A DNA stretch of 64,000 bases from Paraburkholderia phenazinium (GTDB lineage Bacteria > Pseudomonadota > Gammaproteobacteria > Burkholderiales > Burkholderiaceae): the NCBI RefSeq assembly GCF_900142845.1, contig NZ_FSRU01000001.1, positions 1,798,001-1,862,000 on the forward strand. The letters run 5' to 3'. This document shows, in pieces, positions 1-8,794 of the stretch. Both the position numbers and the translations under genes were made by a program. A model generated the notes under the pieces. That model made no database searches and was not told the origin of the DNA. It saw only the letters and a program-made list of their open reading frames with translations. Within the stretch, counting starts at the first letter, position 1, and every line of letters begins with the position of its first letter.

Positions 1-491
1 ACGGCAGCGAGCGTTTCGACGGTGGCTTCGGCGGCCGGCAATGGTTCAGCCTGCGCGACGTGAACGAGGCTAATCGCATCGGCCGCGTCGCCGACGCCTA
101 TCCCGCGCTGCGCCGCATGCTGGACGCCGAGCTGGCGCATTGGCAGCTTCCTTTCGGTAAGCTTGCGCTGGTGGGCTTTTCGCAAGGCTCGATGATGGCG
201 CTCCATCACGCCGCCACGAGCGACGACGCGCCGGCGGCGGTCGTGGCGTATTCGGGCCGGCTCGCGTCGCCCATCACCACCCGGGCCCGCACGCCCTTGA
301 CGCTGGTGCATGGCGTCGAAGACCCGGTGATTCCGGTGCTCGAACTCGAGCGCGCGGCCAATGCGTTTAGCGACGCGGGCTTCGCAGTGGGTGCGTTTGC
401 ATTGCCTGGTATTGGTCATACGATTTCAGGCGACGGCGTCGTGCTGGGACGCGATGCGCTGGTGCGCGCACTGGGCACGCCGCGCGCCTGA
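1..491 (+). CDS. Alpha/beta hydrolase of the phospholipase/carboxylesterase family, 5' end cut by the window
   Basis: The reading frame is open from base 3 and ends at a TGA at 489-491, so only the C-terminal part is present; the GTG at 60 is an internal codon, not the start. The visible part carries the nucleophile elbow G-F-S-Q-G-S, an acid loop H-G-V-E-D-P-V-I-P and a catalytic histidine in G-I-G-H-T. This is the complete Ser-Asp-His order of small cytosolic carboxylesterases/lysophospholipases (PF02230), which cleave short acyl esters. The segment before position 60 (G-R-Q-W-F-S-L) also matches this family. The exact substrate cannot be read from the sequence. It lies upstream of the MreB-like gene with a 188-bp gap, so a shared operon is not obvious. 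Confidence 0.85.
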   Translation, partial: GSERFDGGFGGRQWFSLRDVNEANRIGRVADAYPALRRMLDAELAHWQLPFGKLALVGFSQGSMMALHHAATSDDAPAAVVAYSGRLASPITTRARTPLTLVHGVEDPVIPVLELERAANAFSDAGFAVGAFALPGIGHTISGDGVVLGRDALVRALGTPRA

Positions 492-679
492 AAAATGCGG
501 AAATAAATCAAGTCGGCCTAAAGAATTTGATCTGCTTGCCGTTAATGGTTCATTAGCGTGAAAATCACGCGCGCCGCAATGATGTCTTGCCATGCCCCCA
601 GGGGAGGCGGGATGTCAGCGGTACGGGGAATCACCGCAACGCCCCAAAAGGGCGATAACGACATACGCAGAGCCTATCT

Positions 680-1732
680 ATGGCCAGACCGAAGCCGCAC
701 CATCCGTTGTTCAGGGGTCTGTTCCGTCACACGGTGGCGGTCGACCTTGGCACGGCCAATACGCTGATCTACACCGACGACGGCGGCATCGTGCTGAATC
801 AGCCGTCCGTGGTGTGTTTTCAGAAGCATCAGCAGGCGGGGCAGAAGCGAGTGGCGGCGGTCGGCAGCGAGGCCAAGCAACTGCTCGGCCGGGCGCCCAA
901 CAATCTTGAGACGGTACGACCCATGCGGCATGGCGTGATCGCCAATTTTTCCGCCGCGGAACACATGATCCGGCAGTTCGTCGATATGGCGCGGCCGCGG
1001 CCGTTTTTCGGCCGCCGGGCGGCGTTCACGATCTGCGTGCCGGCCGGGGCGACCCAGGTCGAACGCCGCGCCATCAAGGAAGCCGCAGTGGCCGCGGGCG
1101 CATGGAAGGTGAGCCTGATCGGCGAGTCGCTGGCATCGGCGGTGGGTGCGGGTTTGCCGGTTTCGTCGGCCACCGGCTCGATGGTGGTCGATATTGGCGG
1201 CGGCACGACGGAAGTCGGCGTGATCGCCTTGGGCGGCATGGCCTATAACGGCTCGATTCGGGTCGGCGGCGACCAGTTCGACTCGGCCATCGTCAACTAT
1301 GTCCGTAATGTGTACGGCGTGCTGCTCGGCGAGCAAACCGCCGAACACGTCAAAAAGACCATCGGTTCGGCGATGCGCGACGTGCCGCTGGAGCGCATGA
1401 ATGCGACTGGCCGCAGCGTCGACGACGGGCTGCCGCGCACGGTCGAGATCAACAATCACGATATCGCCGATGCGATCGACGGGCCGCTGCGGCACGTGAT
1501 CGGCGCGGTGAAGACGGCGCTCGAAAGCGCGCCGGCCGAACTGGTGACGGATATCGCCAACACGGGGATCGTGCTGACCGGCGGCGGCGCGCTGCTCGCC
1601 AACCTCGGCCGGCGTCTGACCGCTGAGCTCGGCCTCGCGGTGCGCATCGCGGACGAGCCGCTCACCTGCGCGGTGCGCGGTGCGGGCGCGGCAGCGGAAG
1701 CCGGCTTGCTGGACGATCTCGTGTACGAATAA
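680..1732 (+). CDS. mreB: MreB-type actin homologue, orphan paralogue
   Basis: A 350-residue actin-fold ATPase of the MreB/Mbl family, which polymerises on the inner membrane and guides lateral peptidoglycan synthesis in rods. The ATP-binding signatures are intact: phosphate 1 V-D-L-G-T-A-N-T-L-I-Y at residues 21-31, phosphate 2 V-V-D-I-G-G-G-T-T-E-V-G at 169-180, and the adenosine motif T-G-I-V-L-T-G-G-G-A-L-L near 295-306. The usual E-E-P-M-A-A-A-I-G-A-G-L-P stretch reads G-E-S-L-A-S-A-V-G-A-G-L-P, so the protein is divergent around the catalytic glutamate. No mreC, mreD, pbp2 or rodA gene is nearby, unlike the standard mre operon, so this is probably a second copy with a specialised role. 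The ribosome-binding site before the ATG is weak. Confidence 0.88.
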   Translation: MARPKPHHPLFRGLFRHTVAVDLGTANTLIYTDDGGIVLNQPSVVCFQKHQQAGQKRVAAVGSEAKQLLGRAPNNLETVRPMRHGVIANFSAAEHMIRQFVDMARPRPFFGRRAAFTICVPAGATQVERRAIKEAAVAAGAWKVSLIGESLASAVGAGLPVSSATGSMVVDIGGGTTEVGVIALGGMAYNGSIRVGGDQFDSAIVNYVRNVYGVLLGEQTAEHVKKTIGSAMRDVPLERMNATGRSVDDGLPRTVEINNHDIADAIDGPLRHVIGAVKTALESAPAELVTDIANTGIVLTGGGALLANLGRRLTAELGLAVRIADEPLTCAVRGAGAAAEAGLLDDLVYE

Positions 1733-1913
1733 CCCGCACGGCGCCGGCGGTATTTGCACGTCAGGCGTGCGGGCGTCATGACTGTGTGACAATACTGCCT
1801 TGTTTCGCCGACCCTGCGGCCTGAACGGTCCCGCAGGCGCAATCCGTTCCACTCCACTTTTGAAAAACCAGCACGCCCGACGGGCGCTCGCTGCGTTGTC
1901 CCCGAATCGACCC

Positions 1914-2771
1914 GTGACTCATCCTGATCCCGTTTCATCCCCATCGTTTATCGAATTATCGAGCGGCTTGCGCATGCCTTATGTTGTCGAAGGCGAGGGC
2001 GAACTGCTGCTGTTCGTGCATGGTTCGTTGTGCGATTACCGCTACTGGCAACCGCAACTCGCGGGGATGGCGAAGCATTATCGCTGCGTCGCCGTGAGCC
2101 TCACGCATTACTGGCCGGTGACCGATACGCCGCCCGACATGCCGTTTAGCTGGAGCGACCACGCCGACGAAGTGGCCGAATTCATCGAGCGCCTGGGCGA
2201 AGGGCCGGCCCACGTCGTGGGTCATTCGCGCGGTGGCTGCGTGGCGTATTACTTTGCGCAGCGCCATCCGCAGCATGTGCGTACCTTGACGCTCGCCGAC
2301 CCGGGCGGGCCTTTGCAGATCGCCGGCAGGCCGGCTGCCCGCTTGCCGGAAACGGTCAACACGCTGCGTGCACGCGCCGCGCAACTGATCGAAGAGGGGC
2401 AGGTGGATGCGGGCTTGCAACTGTTCGTGGATTCGGTGAGCCGTCCGGGGTTCTGGGCCAGAAGCACCGAGTCGTTCCGCACGATGGCGACCGACAACGC
2501 CCACACGCTGGCGCGTCAATTCCGCGATCCGCTGCCGGCCTATGCGCCGGAAGAGGCCGCGCAAGTGCGCTGCCCGGTCTTGCTGATCGACGGCGAAAAG
2601 AGTCCCGACATGTTCCGGCGCACCGCGACGGCGCTCGCCTCGTGGCTGCCGGATGCGCGGCGCGAGACGGTGCGCGGCGCATCGCATGGGATGAATCTGG
2701 CGCACCCCGCGGCGTTCAATCGCTATATCGACGAATTTATTCGCGGCGTGGGCGCGGCCGATCAGGGCTGA
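1914..2771 (+). CDS. Alpha/beta hydrolase (esterase/haloperoxidase-like)
   Basis: About 285 residues. The GTG at 1914 is preferred because the conserved fold starts soon after it; the frame is open upstream to 1800, but that part has no recognisable sequence. Features of the alpha/beta hydrolase fold are clear: oxyanion segment L-L-F-V-H-G-S-L, nucleophile elbow G-H-S-R-G-G, acid strand C-P-V-L-L-I-D-G-E-K and catalytic histidine in G-A-S-H-G-M. A cap region follows the elbow. Such proteins hydrolyse esters, epoxides or C-C bonds of small metabolites; the sequence gives no substrate clue. It stands alone between the mreB-like gene and a minus-strand small gene. Confidence 0.82.
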   Translation: MTHPDPVSSPSFIELSSGLRMPYVVEGEGELLLFVHGSLCDYRYWQPQLAGMAKHYRCVAVSLTHYWPVTDTPPDMPFSWSDHADEVAEFIERLGEGPAHVVGHSRGGCVAYYFAQRHPQHVRTLTLADPGGPLQIAGRPAARLPETVNTLRARAAQLIEEGQVDAGLQLFVDSVSRPGFWARSTESFRTMATDNAHTLARQFRDPLPAYAPEEAAQVRCPVLLIDGEKSPDMFRRTATALASWLPDARRETVRGASHGMNLAHPAAFNRYIDEFIRGVGAADQG

Positions 2772-2862
2772 TTCGAGGACTGATCCGGCGTGACGCGCCT
2801 GCTTACCGCCGCAGGCCACGCCTGCCCTCCAACGGGGGCGCGGCGTGGCTGCGGTCTGGCTG

Positions 2863-3264
2863 TTAAGCCTTGCGATGCGCGTCGGCGTCGAGCGCGAGTT
2901 CGGCGGCTTCGCCGACGAGGCCGTGATAGTACAGATGCACGCCGATCGCGAGCGAGTCGTTGCGGATTTCCTGGAAGGCCTTCCATGCCTTCACCGGTTC
3001 CTTGAATATGAGGTAGTGCGCTTCATTGGCGACCAGTCCGGCGACTTTGTGCAGGCCACTGCCGTGCAGCTTGGCGACGAGTGCATCGAGGCTGCTGTGC
3101 GTGCGCGCGTCGGTACGCGGATACAACATGTGCAGCACAGCGACGTTTTGCGTCTTCAGTGCCGCCGACAACGCCACCACGATGTCCTGATGGTTCAGTG
3201 CGGTGACGATGCTGTCTTCGGTGTGGTTGAGGTCCGGAAACAGCGTTTCGAGCGAGGCGTTCAT
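2863..3264 (-). CDS. Conserved-type hypothetical protein, 133 aa
   Basis: I do not recognise a family. The start is placed at the ATG at 3264, which has an AGGA-type ribosome-binding site about 9 bases upstream; the frame stays open further upstream but that stretch overlaps a terminator hairpin and is not protein-like. The product begins M-N-A-S-L-E-T-L-F-P, has no signal peptide or membrane segment, and mixes amphipathic helices with aromatic-rich stretches (H-L-Y-Y-H-G-L-V-G-E-A-A-E), as in a small cytosolic alpha-helical protein. It is divergent from gltA. Its 5' leader contains a factor-independent terminator, suggesting control by attenuation or a separate small RNA gene directly upstream. 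Confidence 0.7.
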   Translation of the reverse strand: MNASLETLFPDLNHTEDSIVTALNHQDIVVALSAALKTQNVAVLHMLYPRTDARTHSSLDALVAKLHGSGLHKVAGLVANEAHYLIFKEPVKAWKAFQEIRNDSLAIGVHLYYHGLVGEAAELALDADAHRKA

Positions 3265-3290
3265 CTGATGGTCCTGTTCTTCTGACTGGA

Positions 3291-3415
3291 TAAAAAGGCC
3301 CGCCGCGAACGGCGGGCCAAAGACAGCGATGTGTTTTGCAGGGGAAGCATCACACGCAACGAGTATCTCAGAGGACGCGCACTCGTGCTGCATGCCCGTT
3401 GCAAAACATTGTTGC
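3291..3415 (-). ncRNA. Candidate structured RNA or attenuator leader upstream of the 133-aa gene
   Basis: Reading the minus strand from about 3415, a perfect 9-bp inverted repeat (TGTTTTGCA at 3332-3340, TGCAAAACA at 3400-3408) encloses about 59 bases. Within it, GCAT/ATGC and CGAGT/ACTCG can pair to extend the rod. Just downstream is a GC-rich hairpin (3297-3318) and then five U residues. The next coding start, at 3264, lies beyond the terminator. The architecture (closing stem, internal domain, terminator, gene) is that of a regulatory leader or a free-standing sRNA. The pairing is visible by eye only; no known RNA family is recognised. Confidence 0.42.
3297..3318 (-). terminator. Factor-independent terminator on the minus strand
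   Basis: Perfect 8-bp stem GGCCCGCC/GGCGGGCC with a 6-base loop. On the minus strand it is followed by TTTTTA (3296-3291). The plus strand has no U-tract after the stem, so it acts leftward, about 30 bases before the start codon of the 133-aa gene. Confidence 0.75.
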
Positions 3416-3658
3416 GTTCTCAACGTTGTCTTTCAGTTGGCTGGCTGATTTTATCTGACCAATATTCATGAGCCGTGCAATGGTTTCAGCGCAATTTATA
3501 GTGAATGTTGCTGAGGTCGAGATGGATTGTTGCGGTCAATCGCCGCAATGAATTGACTCTGTAGCCGTAAAATGCAAAGCCTGAGCCGGAGCATGGCGAG
3601 CAACGACAGCACCCGTAGTCCGGCACGTGTGCGATGTGATAGCAAAAGGAAAGCGTAG

Positions 3659-4960
3659 ATGAACGACTCTAAGACACACGCAACGCTGAAGTTTTCTGAC
3701 AGCGACCAGACCATCGATCTGCCGATTTACAAGGGCACGCTTGGCCCCGACGTGATCGACATCCGCAAGCTGTACGGCCAGACCGGCAGGTTCACGTACG
3801 ACCCGGGCTTTATGTCGACGGCGGCGTGTAACTCGGCCATTACCTATATCGACGGTGACAAGGGCGAGCTGCTGTACCGCGGTTATCCGATCGACAATCT
3901 CGCGCAGAATGCCGACTTCCTCGAATCCTGCTATTTGCTGCTGAAGGGCGAACTGCCCAACGCGAAGCAAAAGGAAGAGTTCGTCGCCTCGGTCAAACAG
4001 CACACGATGGTGCATGAGCAGATGCACTTCTTCTTCCGCGGCTTCCGTCGCGACGCGCACCCGATGGCGATTCTGGTGGCTGCAGTCGGCGCGCTGTCGG
4101 CGTTCTATCACGACTCGCTCGACATCACGAACGCACAGCACCGCGAGATCTCGGCGACACGCATGATCGCGAAGCTGCCGACGCTGGTGGCGATGGCGTA
4201 CAAGTACAGCATCGGCCAGCCGTTCGTCTATCCGAAGAACGAACTGTCGTATAGCGCGAACTTCATGCACATGATGTTCTCGAACCCGTGCGAAGAATAC
4301 AAGGTCAACGACGTGCTGGTGCGCGCACTCGACCGTATCCTGATCCTGCACGCGGACCACGAACAGAACGCGTCGACTTCGACGGTGCGTCTGGCCGGCT
4401 CGTCGGGTGCGAATCCGTTTGCATGTATCGCAGCCGGTATCGCCTGCCTGTGGGGCCCGGCGCATGGTGGCGCGAACGAAGCAGCACTGAACATGCTGGA
4501 AGAGATCGGCTCGGTCGACAACATCCCTGAGTTCATCCAGCAGGTGAAGGACAAGAACTCGGGCGTGAAGCTGATGGGCTTCGGTCACCGCGTCTACAAG
4601 AACTACGATCCGCGTGCGAAGCTGATGCGCGAAACCTGCCACGAAGTGCTGGAAGAGCTCGGTCTGCATGACGACCCGCTGTTCAAGCTGGCCATGGCGC
4701 TGGAAAAGATCGCGCTGGAAGACGAGTACTTCGTGTCGCGCAAGCTGTACCCGAACGTCGACTTCTACTCGGGCATCGTGCAGCGCGCGCTGGGCATCCC
4801 GACCTCGATGTTCACGTGCATCTTTGCGATGGCGCGTACGGTGGGCTGGATTGCACAGTGGAACGAAATGATTGCCGATCCGGAACAGAAGATTGGCCGT
4901 CCGCGTCAGCTGTTCGTTGGCGATACTGCACGCGAGGCGAAGCCGATTGCGCAACGCTGA
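3659..4960 (+). CDS. gltA: Citrate synthase (type II)
   Basis: 433 residues, the full length of hexameric proteobacterial citrate synthase, which condenses acetyl-CoA and oxaloacetate into citrate at the entry of the TCA cycle. The active-site block [14 protein letters not shown] contains a catalytic histidine and oxaloacetate-binding arginine, and a later F-Y-S-G-I-V segment supplies the catalytic aspartate region (N-V-D-F-Y-S-G). An upstream [15 protein letters not shown] block carries another active-site histidine. The ATG at 3659 follows a purine-rich stretch (AAAGGAAAGC). In many Burkholderiales gltA follows the sdh operon; here no sdh gene is in the window upstream, only the small minus-strand gene. 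High confidence. Confidence 0.97.
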   Translation: MNDSKTHATLKFSDSDQTIDLPIYKGTLGPDVIDIRKLYGQTGRFTYDPGFMSTAACNSAITYIDGDKGELLYRGYPIDNLAQNADFLESCYLLLKGELPNAKQKEEFVASVKQHTMVHEQMHFFFRGFRRDAHPMAILVAAVGALSAFYHDSLDITNAQHREISATRMIAKLPTLVAMAYKYSIGQPFVYPKNELSYSANFMHMMFSNPCEEYKVNDVLVRALDRILILHADHEQNASTSTVRLAGSSGANPFACIAAGIACLWGPAHGGANEAALNMLEEIGSVDNIPEFIQQVKDKNSGVKLMGFGHRVYKNYDPRAKLMRETCHEVLEELGLHDDPLFKLAMALEKIALEDEYFVSRKLYPNVDFYSGIVQRALGIPTSMFTCIFAMARTVGWIAQWNEMIADPEQKIGRPRQLFVGDTAREAKPIAQR

Positions 4961-5290
4961 TTGATTGATCGGTGGGTGTTGCACGGGCTTGAGCGTGATT
5001 CAAGCACACGCACACGCGCAAGCAAGCGGGCGCTGCTTCCGGAATGGAGCCGCGCCCGCGGTCCGTTTACGGAATGCTACGAGGGATCCAACCCGCGCCG
5101 CATGCCGGATCAAAACTGCATGACGCGTGCCAATTGCCCCCACACAACGGCACGGGCGACTGCCGTAGCGTTTTGTTACGCCTTCAACGTGGCCCGCTTG
5201 CGCAAATCCACCACACTCCTGTGTTAAGTTCGTTCGGCGGGCGCAGACCCTCTACAATCGGAACGAAGCCCATAGCACAGGAGCAAGCTG
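4961..5290 (+). other. Intergenic region after gltA
   Basis: 330 bases without a supported gene. It holds one GC-rich inverted repeat, GCGGGCGC (5026-5033) with GCGCCCGC (5052-5059), which could form the gltA terminator stem but lacks a following T-tract. A TACAAT near 5253 with a poor -35 may serve the next gene, whose ribosome-binding site (AGGAG) is clear. Confidence 0.4.
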
Positions 5291-7570
5291 ATGCAGGATC
5301 CAGAAGCACTCGGCGGACTGACGCACTCAGGCGGTGCGGACCGCGCGGAACATGAACCGGACACGGCGTTCATCCCACCAGAAAACCTCAACGTCGCCAG
5401 CGCCAACCAGTATGTGTTGAAGTCGGGCGATACGTTTATCGTCAACGACGCGCTGGGCGACATCACCGGTCACGACGACGGCCTGTTCGTCAACGACACG
5501 CGCGTGTTGTCGCAACTGCGCCTGACCTTCGGCGGTCGCGCGCCGTCGCTGCTGTCGGGCAGCGTCAGCAGCGACAATGCGGCATTTACGGCGCATCTGA
5601 CCAACCGTCCGTTGCCGCCGCTCGGCGGCGACAGCACGCCGGAGGGCGTGATCCACGTCGAGCGCGTGCGCGTGTTGTCGGGCACCGTGCTCAACGAAGC
5701 CATCGAGCTGACCAACTACGGTACGAAAGATGCGGTCGTGCCGCTTTCCATTTCTTTCGCCAGCGACTTCAGCGACATGTTTGAAGTGCGCGGCCTGAAA
5801 CGCGACAAGAAGGGCAATGTCGAACCGGCGCGTGTCGAGAATGGCGAAGTGCTGCTCGGCTACGTGGGGCTCGATAACGTCGAACGTGACGTGCAGATTG
5901 CCTTTTCGCCGACGCCGGACAAGCTGTTCGCCAATCGCGCGGATTACACCGTGCAACTGCCGGCGCAAGCCTGCGTATCGATCTATCTCGCCGTCGCGGT
6001 GAAGCTGCGGGCCGACAAGCCGGTGGTCAGCGCGGGCGTGTCGGTGCCGGTCCACGCGCAGAGCGGGTCGCACGTGTCGCAGATCCATGCGGAGCGTCCG
6101 CGGGTCGGACGCGCGGCGGTGCGCGCAGCGCTGGTCGAGGCCCACCTTGTGATGCGCGAACGGCGCCGTGCTACCGCGCGGGTGCGTTCGAGCAATCCGC
6201 TCTTTAACGCATGGATCGACCGTTCGCTCGCCGATCTCGGCCTGCTGACCACCGATCTGGAGACCGGTCCTTATCCGTACGCCGGCATTCCCTGGTTTTC
6301 GACCCCGTTTGGCCGCGACGCGCTGATTACCTCATTGCAGACCTTGTGGCTGCAGCCGGGCCTCGCGCGCGGCGTGCTGCGTTTTCTTGCCGAGCATCAG
6401 GCGCTCGAGAACTCGGCCTTCCGCGACGCTGCGGTCGGCAAGATCATGCATGAAATGCGCAAGAGCGAAATGGCCGCCACCGGCGAAGTGCCGTTTGCGC
6501 TCTATTACGGCGGCGTCGACAGCACGCCCTTGTTTATCGTGCTGGCCGGCGCCTATGTGGCGCGTACCGGCGACGTGGACCTGATCGACGAGTTGTGGCC
6601 GGCGCTGCAACGCGCGGCGAACTGGGTCTCGGGTGTGTGCGACAAGAACCGCTTCGGCCTGCTCGACTATCAGCGCGAATCGGATGGCGGGCTGGCGAAT
6701 CAGGGCTGGAAAGACAGTCACGATTCGGTCTTTCACGCCGACGGCCGCTTCCCGGATGGGCCGATCGCGCTGGTGGAAGTGCAGGCCTACGCGAGCGCCG
6801 CGTTCGACACCATGGCGCACTTCTCGACGCTGCGCGGCCTGTCCGAGGACGCTGCCGGATATAGCCGGCGCGCCAGGGCGATCCGCGAATGCGTCGAAGA
6901 GAAGTACTGGATGGAAGAGTCCGGCTTCTACGGCATCGCCCTCGACGGCCATGGCGAACTGTGCCGCGTGCTGGCCTCGAATGCCGGCCATCTGCTCGCC
7001 TTCGGCTTGCCGTCGCGCGAGCGCGGCGAAGCGGTCGTGCGCGGTCTGGAATCGACGCTGTTCCATACCGGCTGGGGCGTGCGCACGCTGGCGGCGGGCC
7101 AGGCGCGCTTCAATCCGATGGCGTATCACAACGGGTCCGTCTGGCCGCACGACAACGCGCTGTGCGCGCGAGGCGTGGCGCGCTACGGCGGCAAGGCAAC
7201 CGCGGTGAAGTTGCTGCAGGCGCTGTTCCAGGCCGCGGTCAATTTCGACATGCGTCTGCCGGAGCTCTTCTGTGGCTTCCCGCGGCGGCGCGGCGAACCG
7301 CCGACGGCTTACCCGGTGGCCTGCCTGCCGCAGGCTTGGGCAGCGGGCTCGCCGTTCATGATGCTGGAAGCGTGCCTGGGCGTGACCGTCGACGCAGCGA
7401 AGCGCGAGGTGCTGATCGAACAGCCGATGCTGCCCGAAGGCATCGACTGGCTCGAAATCGGCGATATGCGCGTCGGCGATTCCACGGTGACGATCACTTT
7501 CCGGCGGGTCGCGGGCAAGGTGGTGGCGTCGGCCGAGCAGGGCGACGTGCGGGTCGTGGCCTTGCTGTAG
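5291..7570 (+). CDS. Amylo-alpha-1,6-glucosidase / glycogen-debranching-type enzyme
   Basis: 759 residues with an AGGAG site 7 bases before the ATG. The N-terminal third matches the GDE N-terminal domain of bacterial amylo-alpha-1,6-glucosidases (L-K-S-G-D-T-F-I-V-N-D and G-L-F-V-N-D-T-R-V-L-S). The C-terminal part is an (alpha/alpha)6 glucosidase domain with the typical P-W-F-S-T-P-F-G-R-D-A-L-I-T block near residue 335 and the Y-H-N-G-S-V-W-P-H-D-N-A-L block near residue 615. Such enzymes hydrolyse alpha-1,6 or related glucosidic links of glycogen-like or trehalose-related glucans in the cytoplasm. No other glycogen gene is adjacent, so the physiological substrate is open. It ends 65 bases before the RpiR gene and may be read separately from it. 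Confidence 0.9.
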   Translation: MQDPEALGGLTHSGGADRAEHEPDTAFIPPENLNVASANQYVLKSGDTFIVNDALGDITGHDDGLFVNDTRVLSQLRLTFGGRAPSLLSGSVSSDNAAFTAHLTNRPLPPLGGDSTPEGVIHVERVRVLSGTVLNEAIELTNYGTKDAVVPLSISFASDFSDMFEVRGLKRDKKGNVEPARVENGEVLLGYVGLDNVERDVQIAFSPTPDKLFANRADYTVQLPAQACVSIYLAVAVKLRADKPVVSAGVSVPVHAQSGSHVSQIHAERPRVGRAAVRAALVEAHLVMRERRRATARVRSSNPLFNAWIDRSLADLGLLTTDLETGPYPYAGIPWFSTPFGRDALITSLQTLWLQPGLARGVLRFLAEHQALENSAFRDAAVGKIMHEMRKSEMAATGEVPFALYYGGVDSTPLFIVLAGAYVARTGDVDLIDELWPALQRAANWVSGVCDKNRFGLLDYQRESDGGLANQGWKDSHDSVFHADGRFPDGPIALVEVQAYASAAFDTMAHFSTLRGLSEDAAGYSRRARAIRECVEEKYWMEESGFYGIALDGHGELCRVLASNAGHLLAFGLPSRERGEAVVRGLESTLFHTGWGVRTLAAGQARFNPMAYHNGSVWPHDNALCARGVARYGGKATAVKLLQALFQAAVNFDMRLPELFCGFPRRRGEPPTAYPVACLPQAWAAGSPFMMLEACLGVTVDAAKREVLIEQPMLPEGIDWLEIGDMRVGDSTVTITFRRVAGKVVASAEQGDVRVVALL

Positions 7571-7598
7571 AAGGGCGCGGCATGCGTGGTGCCGGGTG

Positions 7599-7615
7599 GT
7601 AACATTTGTTGTCAA
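7599..7615 (+). promoter_or_regulatory. Probable RpiR operator upstream of the regulator gene
   Basis: GTAACATTTGTTGTCAA; its reverse complement TTGACAACAAATGTTAC matches the site at 8631 (TTGACAACATATGTTGT) at 14 of 17 positions. It lies 20 bases before the ATG of the RpiR gene, a place suited to autoregulation. Confidence 0.65.
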
Positions 7616-7635
7616 CTTACTTCCCGGTCCACCGC

Positions 7636-8496
7636 ATGCCCGACAGTTTCGACCAGCTCGCCGCCCTGATCCGGGCGCGCTTCTCAGAACTGAGTCCGCA
7701 ATTCCAGATGGGGGCCGCGTTCCTGCTGGATCATCCCGACGAAGTCGCGGTTTCCTCCATGCGCAAGGTCGCCGAACGGGCTCAGGTGCAACCGGCATCG
7801 CTGGTGCGGTTGTCGCAACAACTCGGTTTTCCCGGCTGGAACGAGTTGCGCAATCTGTTTGTGGCGCGCGTGCGCACGCGGCCGGAGCCGCTCGCGAGCC
7901 GCGCCCGGACGCTCGTCAAGGCCAATGCCAAAGACGCACTGGCGCACGATCTGCTGATCGCTCAACAACATAATCTCGATGTCACCGCGGCGCATAGCGC
8001 GCGGGCCGTCGTCGAAACGGCGCGGCTATTGCGCCGCGCACCGCATGTGCATGTGGCCGGTTTTCGCTCCTGCTATGCGGTGGCGTTCGGTCTGGTGTAC
8101 GGCTACCGGTTGTTTCGTTCAACGGTGTCGCTGTTGACAGGCGAAGCCGGCACGCTGGAAATGCAACTGCGCACGATCGCACGCGATAGCGCCACCGTCG
8201 TCATCAGCTTCGCGCCTTATTCGGTGGAGGCGGCTCGCGTGGCCGAAGCGGCTCTGGAGAAGGGCAGCAAGCTCATCGCCATCACGGACAGTGCGGTGTC
8301 GCCGATTGCGTTGAATGCCGACAAGGTGCTGATCTTTTCACACGAAAGTCCTTCCTTCTTTCCTTCGCTAGTGGCGGCTACGGCGCTTGCGGAGTCGCTG
8401 GTGGCGCATCTGCTGGCGCTCGAAGGCGCCGATGCGGTCGAGCAACTCGAGATTGCCGAGCGGTCGATGCACGCGAAGGGTGTCTACGTGCCTTGA
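7636..8496 (+). CDS. MurR/RpiR-family transcriptional regulator
   Basis: About 286 residues from the ATG at 7636, which begins the family-like sequence M-P-D-S-F-D-Q-L-A-A-L-I-R. Residues 1-80 form the RpiR-type helix-turn-helix (V-S-S-M-R-K-V-A-E-R-A-Q-V then S-L-V-R-L-S-Q-Q-L-G-F-P-G-W). Residues about 120-260 form a SIS domain that in this family binds phosphosugars or related small ligands. It precedes, on the same strand, the C45/aminotransferase/CMD unit. A near-identical palindromic site occurs just before this gene and across the promoter of that unit, so it is probably a repressor of both itself and the unit, released by a metabolite of the pathway. The ligand is unknown. Confidence 0.9.
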   Translation: MPDSFDQLAALIRARFSELSPQFQMGAAFLLDHPDEVAVSSMRKVAERAQVQPASLVRLSQQLGFPGWNELRNLFVARVRTRPEPLASRARTLVKANAKDALAHDLLIAQQHNLDVTAAHSARAVVETARLLRRAPHVHVAGFRSCYAVAFGLVYGYRLFRSTVSLLTGEAGTLEMQLRTIARDSATVVISFAPYSVEAARVAEAALEKGSKLIAITDSAVSPIALNADKVLIFSHESPSFFPSLVAATALAESLVAHLLALEGADAVEQLEIAERSMHAKGVYVP

Positions 8497-8630
8497 ACGA
8501 GGCGTGCGCGGTGCGAGGTGCCGCGCACTTCGCAGACCGCGCAAGTGCCGCCACGCCGGGCGCAGCAATGGTGCGTCGCAACCTCAACCATGTTGAGTGA
8601 TTCGCTTCATTCAGTGCATGCTCGCCTCGA

Positions 8631-8660
8631 TTGACAACATATGTTGTTGAGAGGTATAAA
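8631..8660 (+). promoter_or_regulatory. Promoter overlapped by palindromic operator for the C45/aminotransferase unit
   Basis: TTGACA (8631-8636), 18-base spacer, TATAAA (8655-8660): a good sigma-70 promoter. The operator-like palindrome TTGACAACATATGTTGTTGA starts at the -35 hexamer and fills most of the spacer, so binding would block RNA polymerase. A weaker dyad CTCAACCATGTTGAG lies at 8583-8597. The only strong match in the neighbourhood is before the RpiR gene. Confidence 0.7.
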
Positions 8661-8794
8661 TTAGGATCGAATGTTGAATCGATGCCATGGTTGCTGACGG
8701 CATCCTTTCACTTTGCCGCACAGGCGAGTGGGCGATGGTTGCCATGCCGATGCGGCGCGACGATCAACAAGGTTTGAGCGAGGCATAACCGTCG

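Noticed and set aside
674..1852. Long open frame of 392 codons on the minus strand across the MreB-like gene
   Set aside because: It is antisense to a clear MreB sequence and is Arg/His-rich with no family likeness, as expected for a shadow frame in GC-rich DNA.
5026..5059. Rho-independent terminator of gltA
   Set aside because: The stem is good but no T-tract follows in either direction, so it is only mentioned as a weak inverted repeat.
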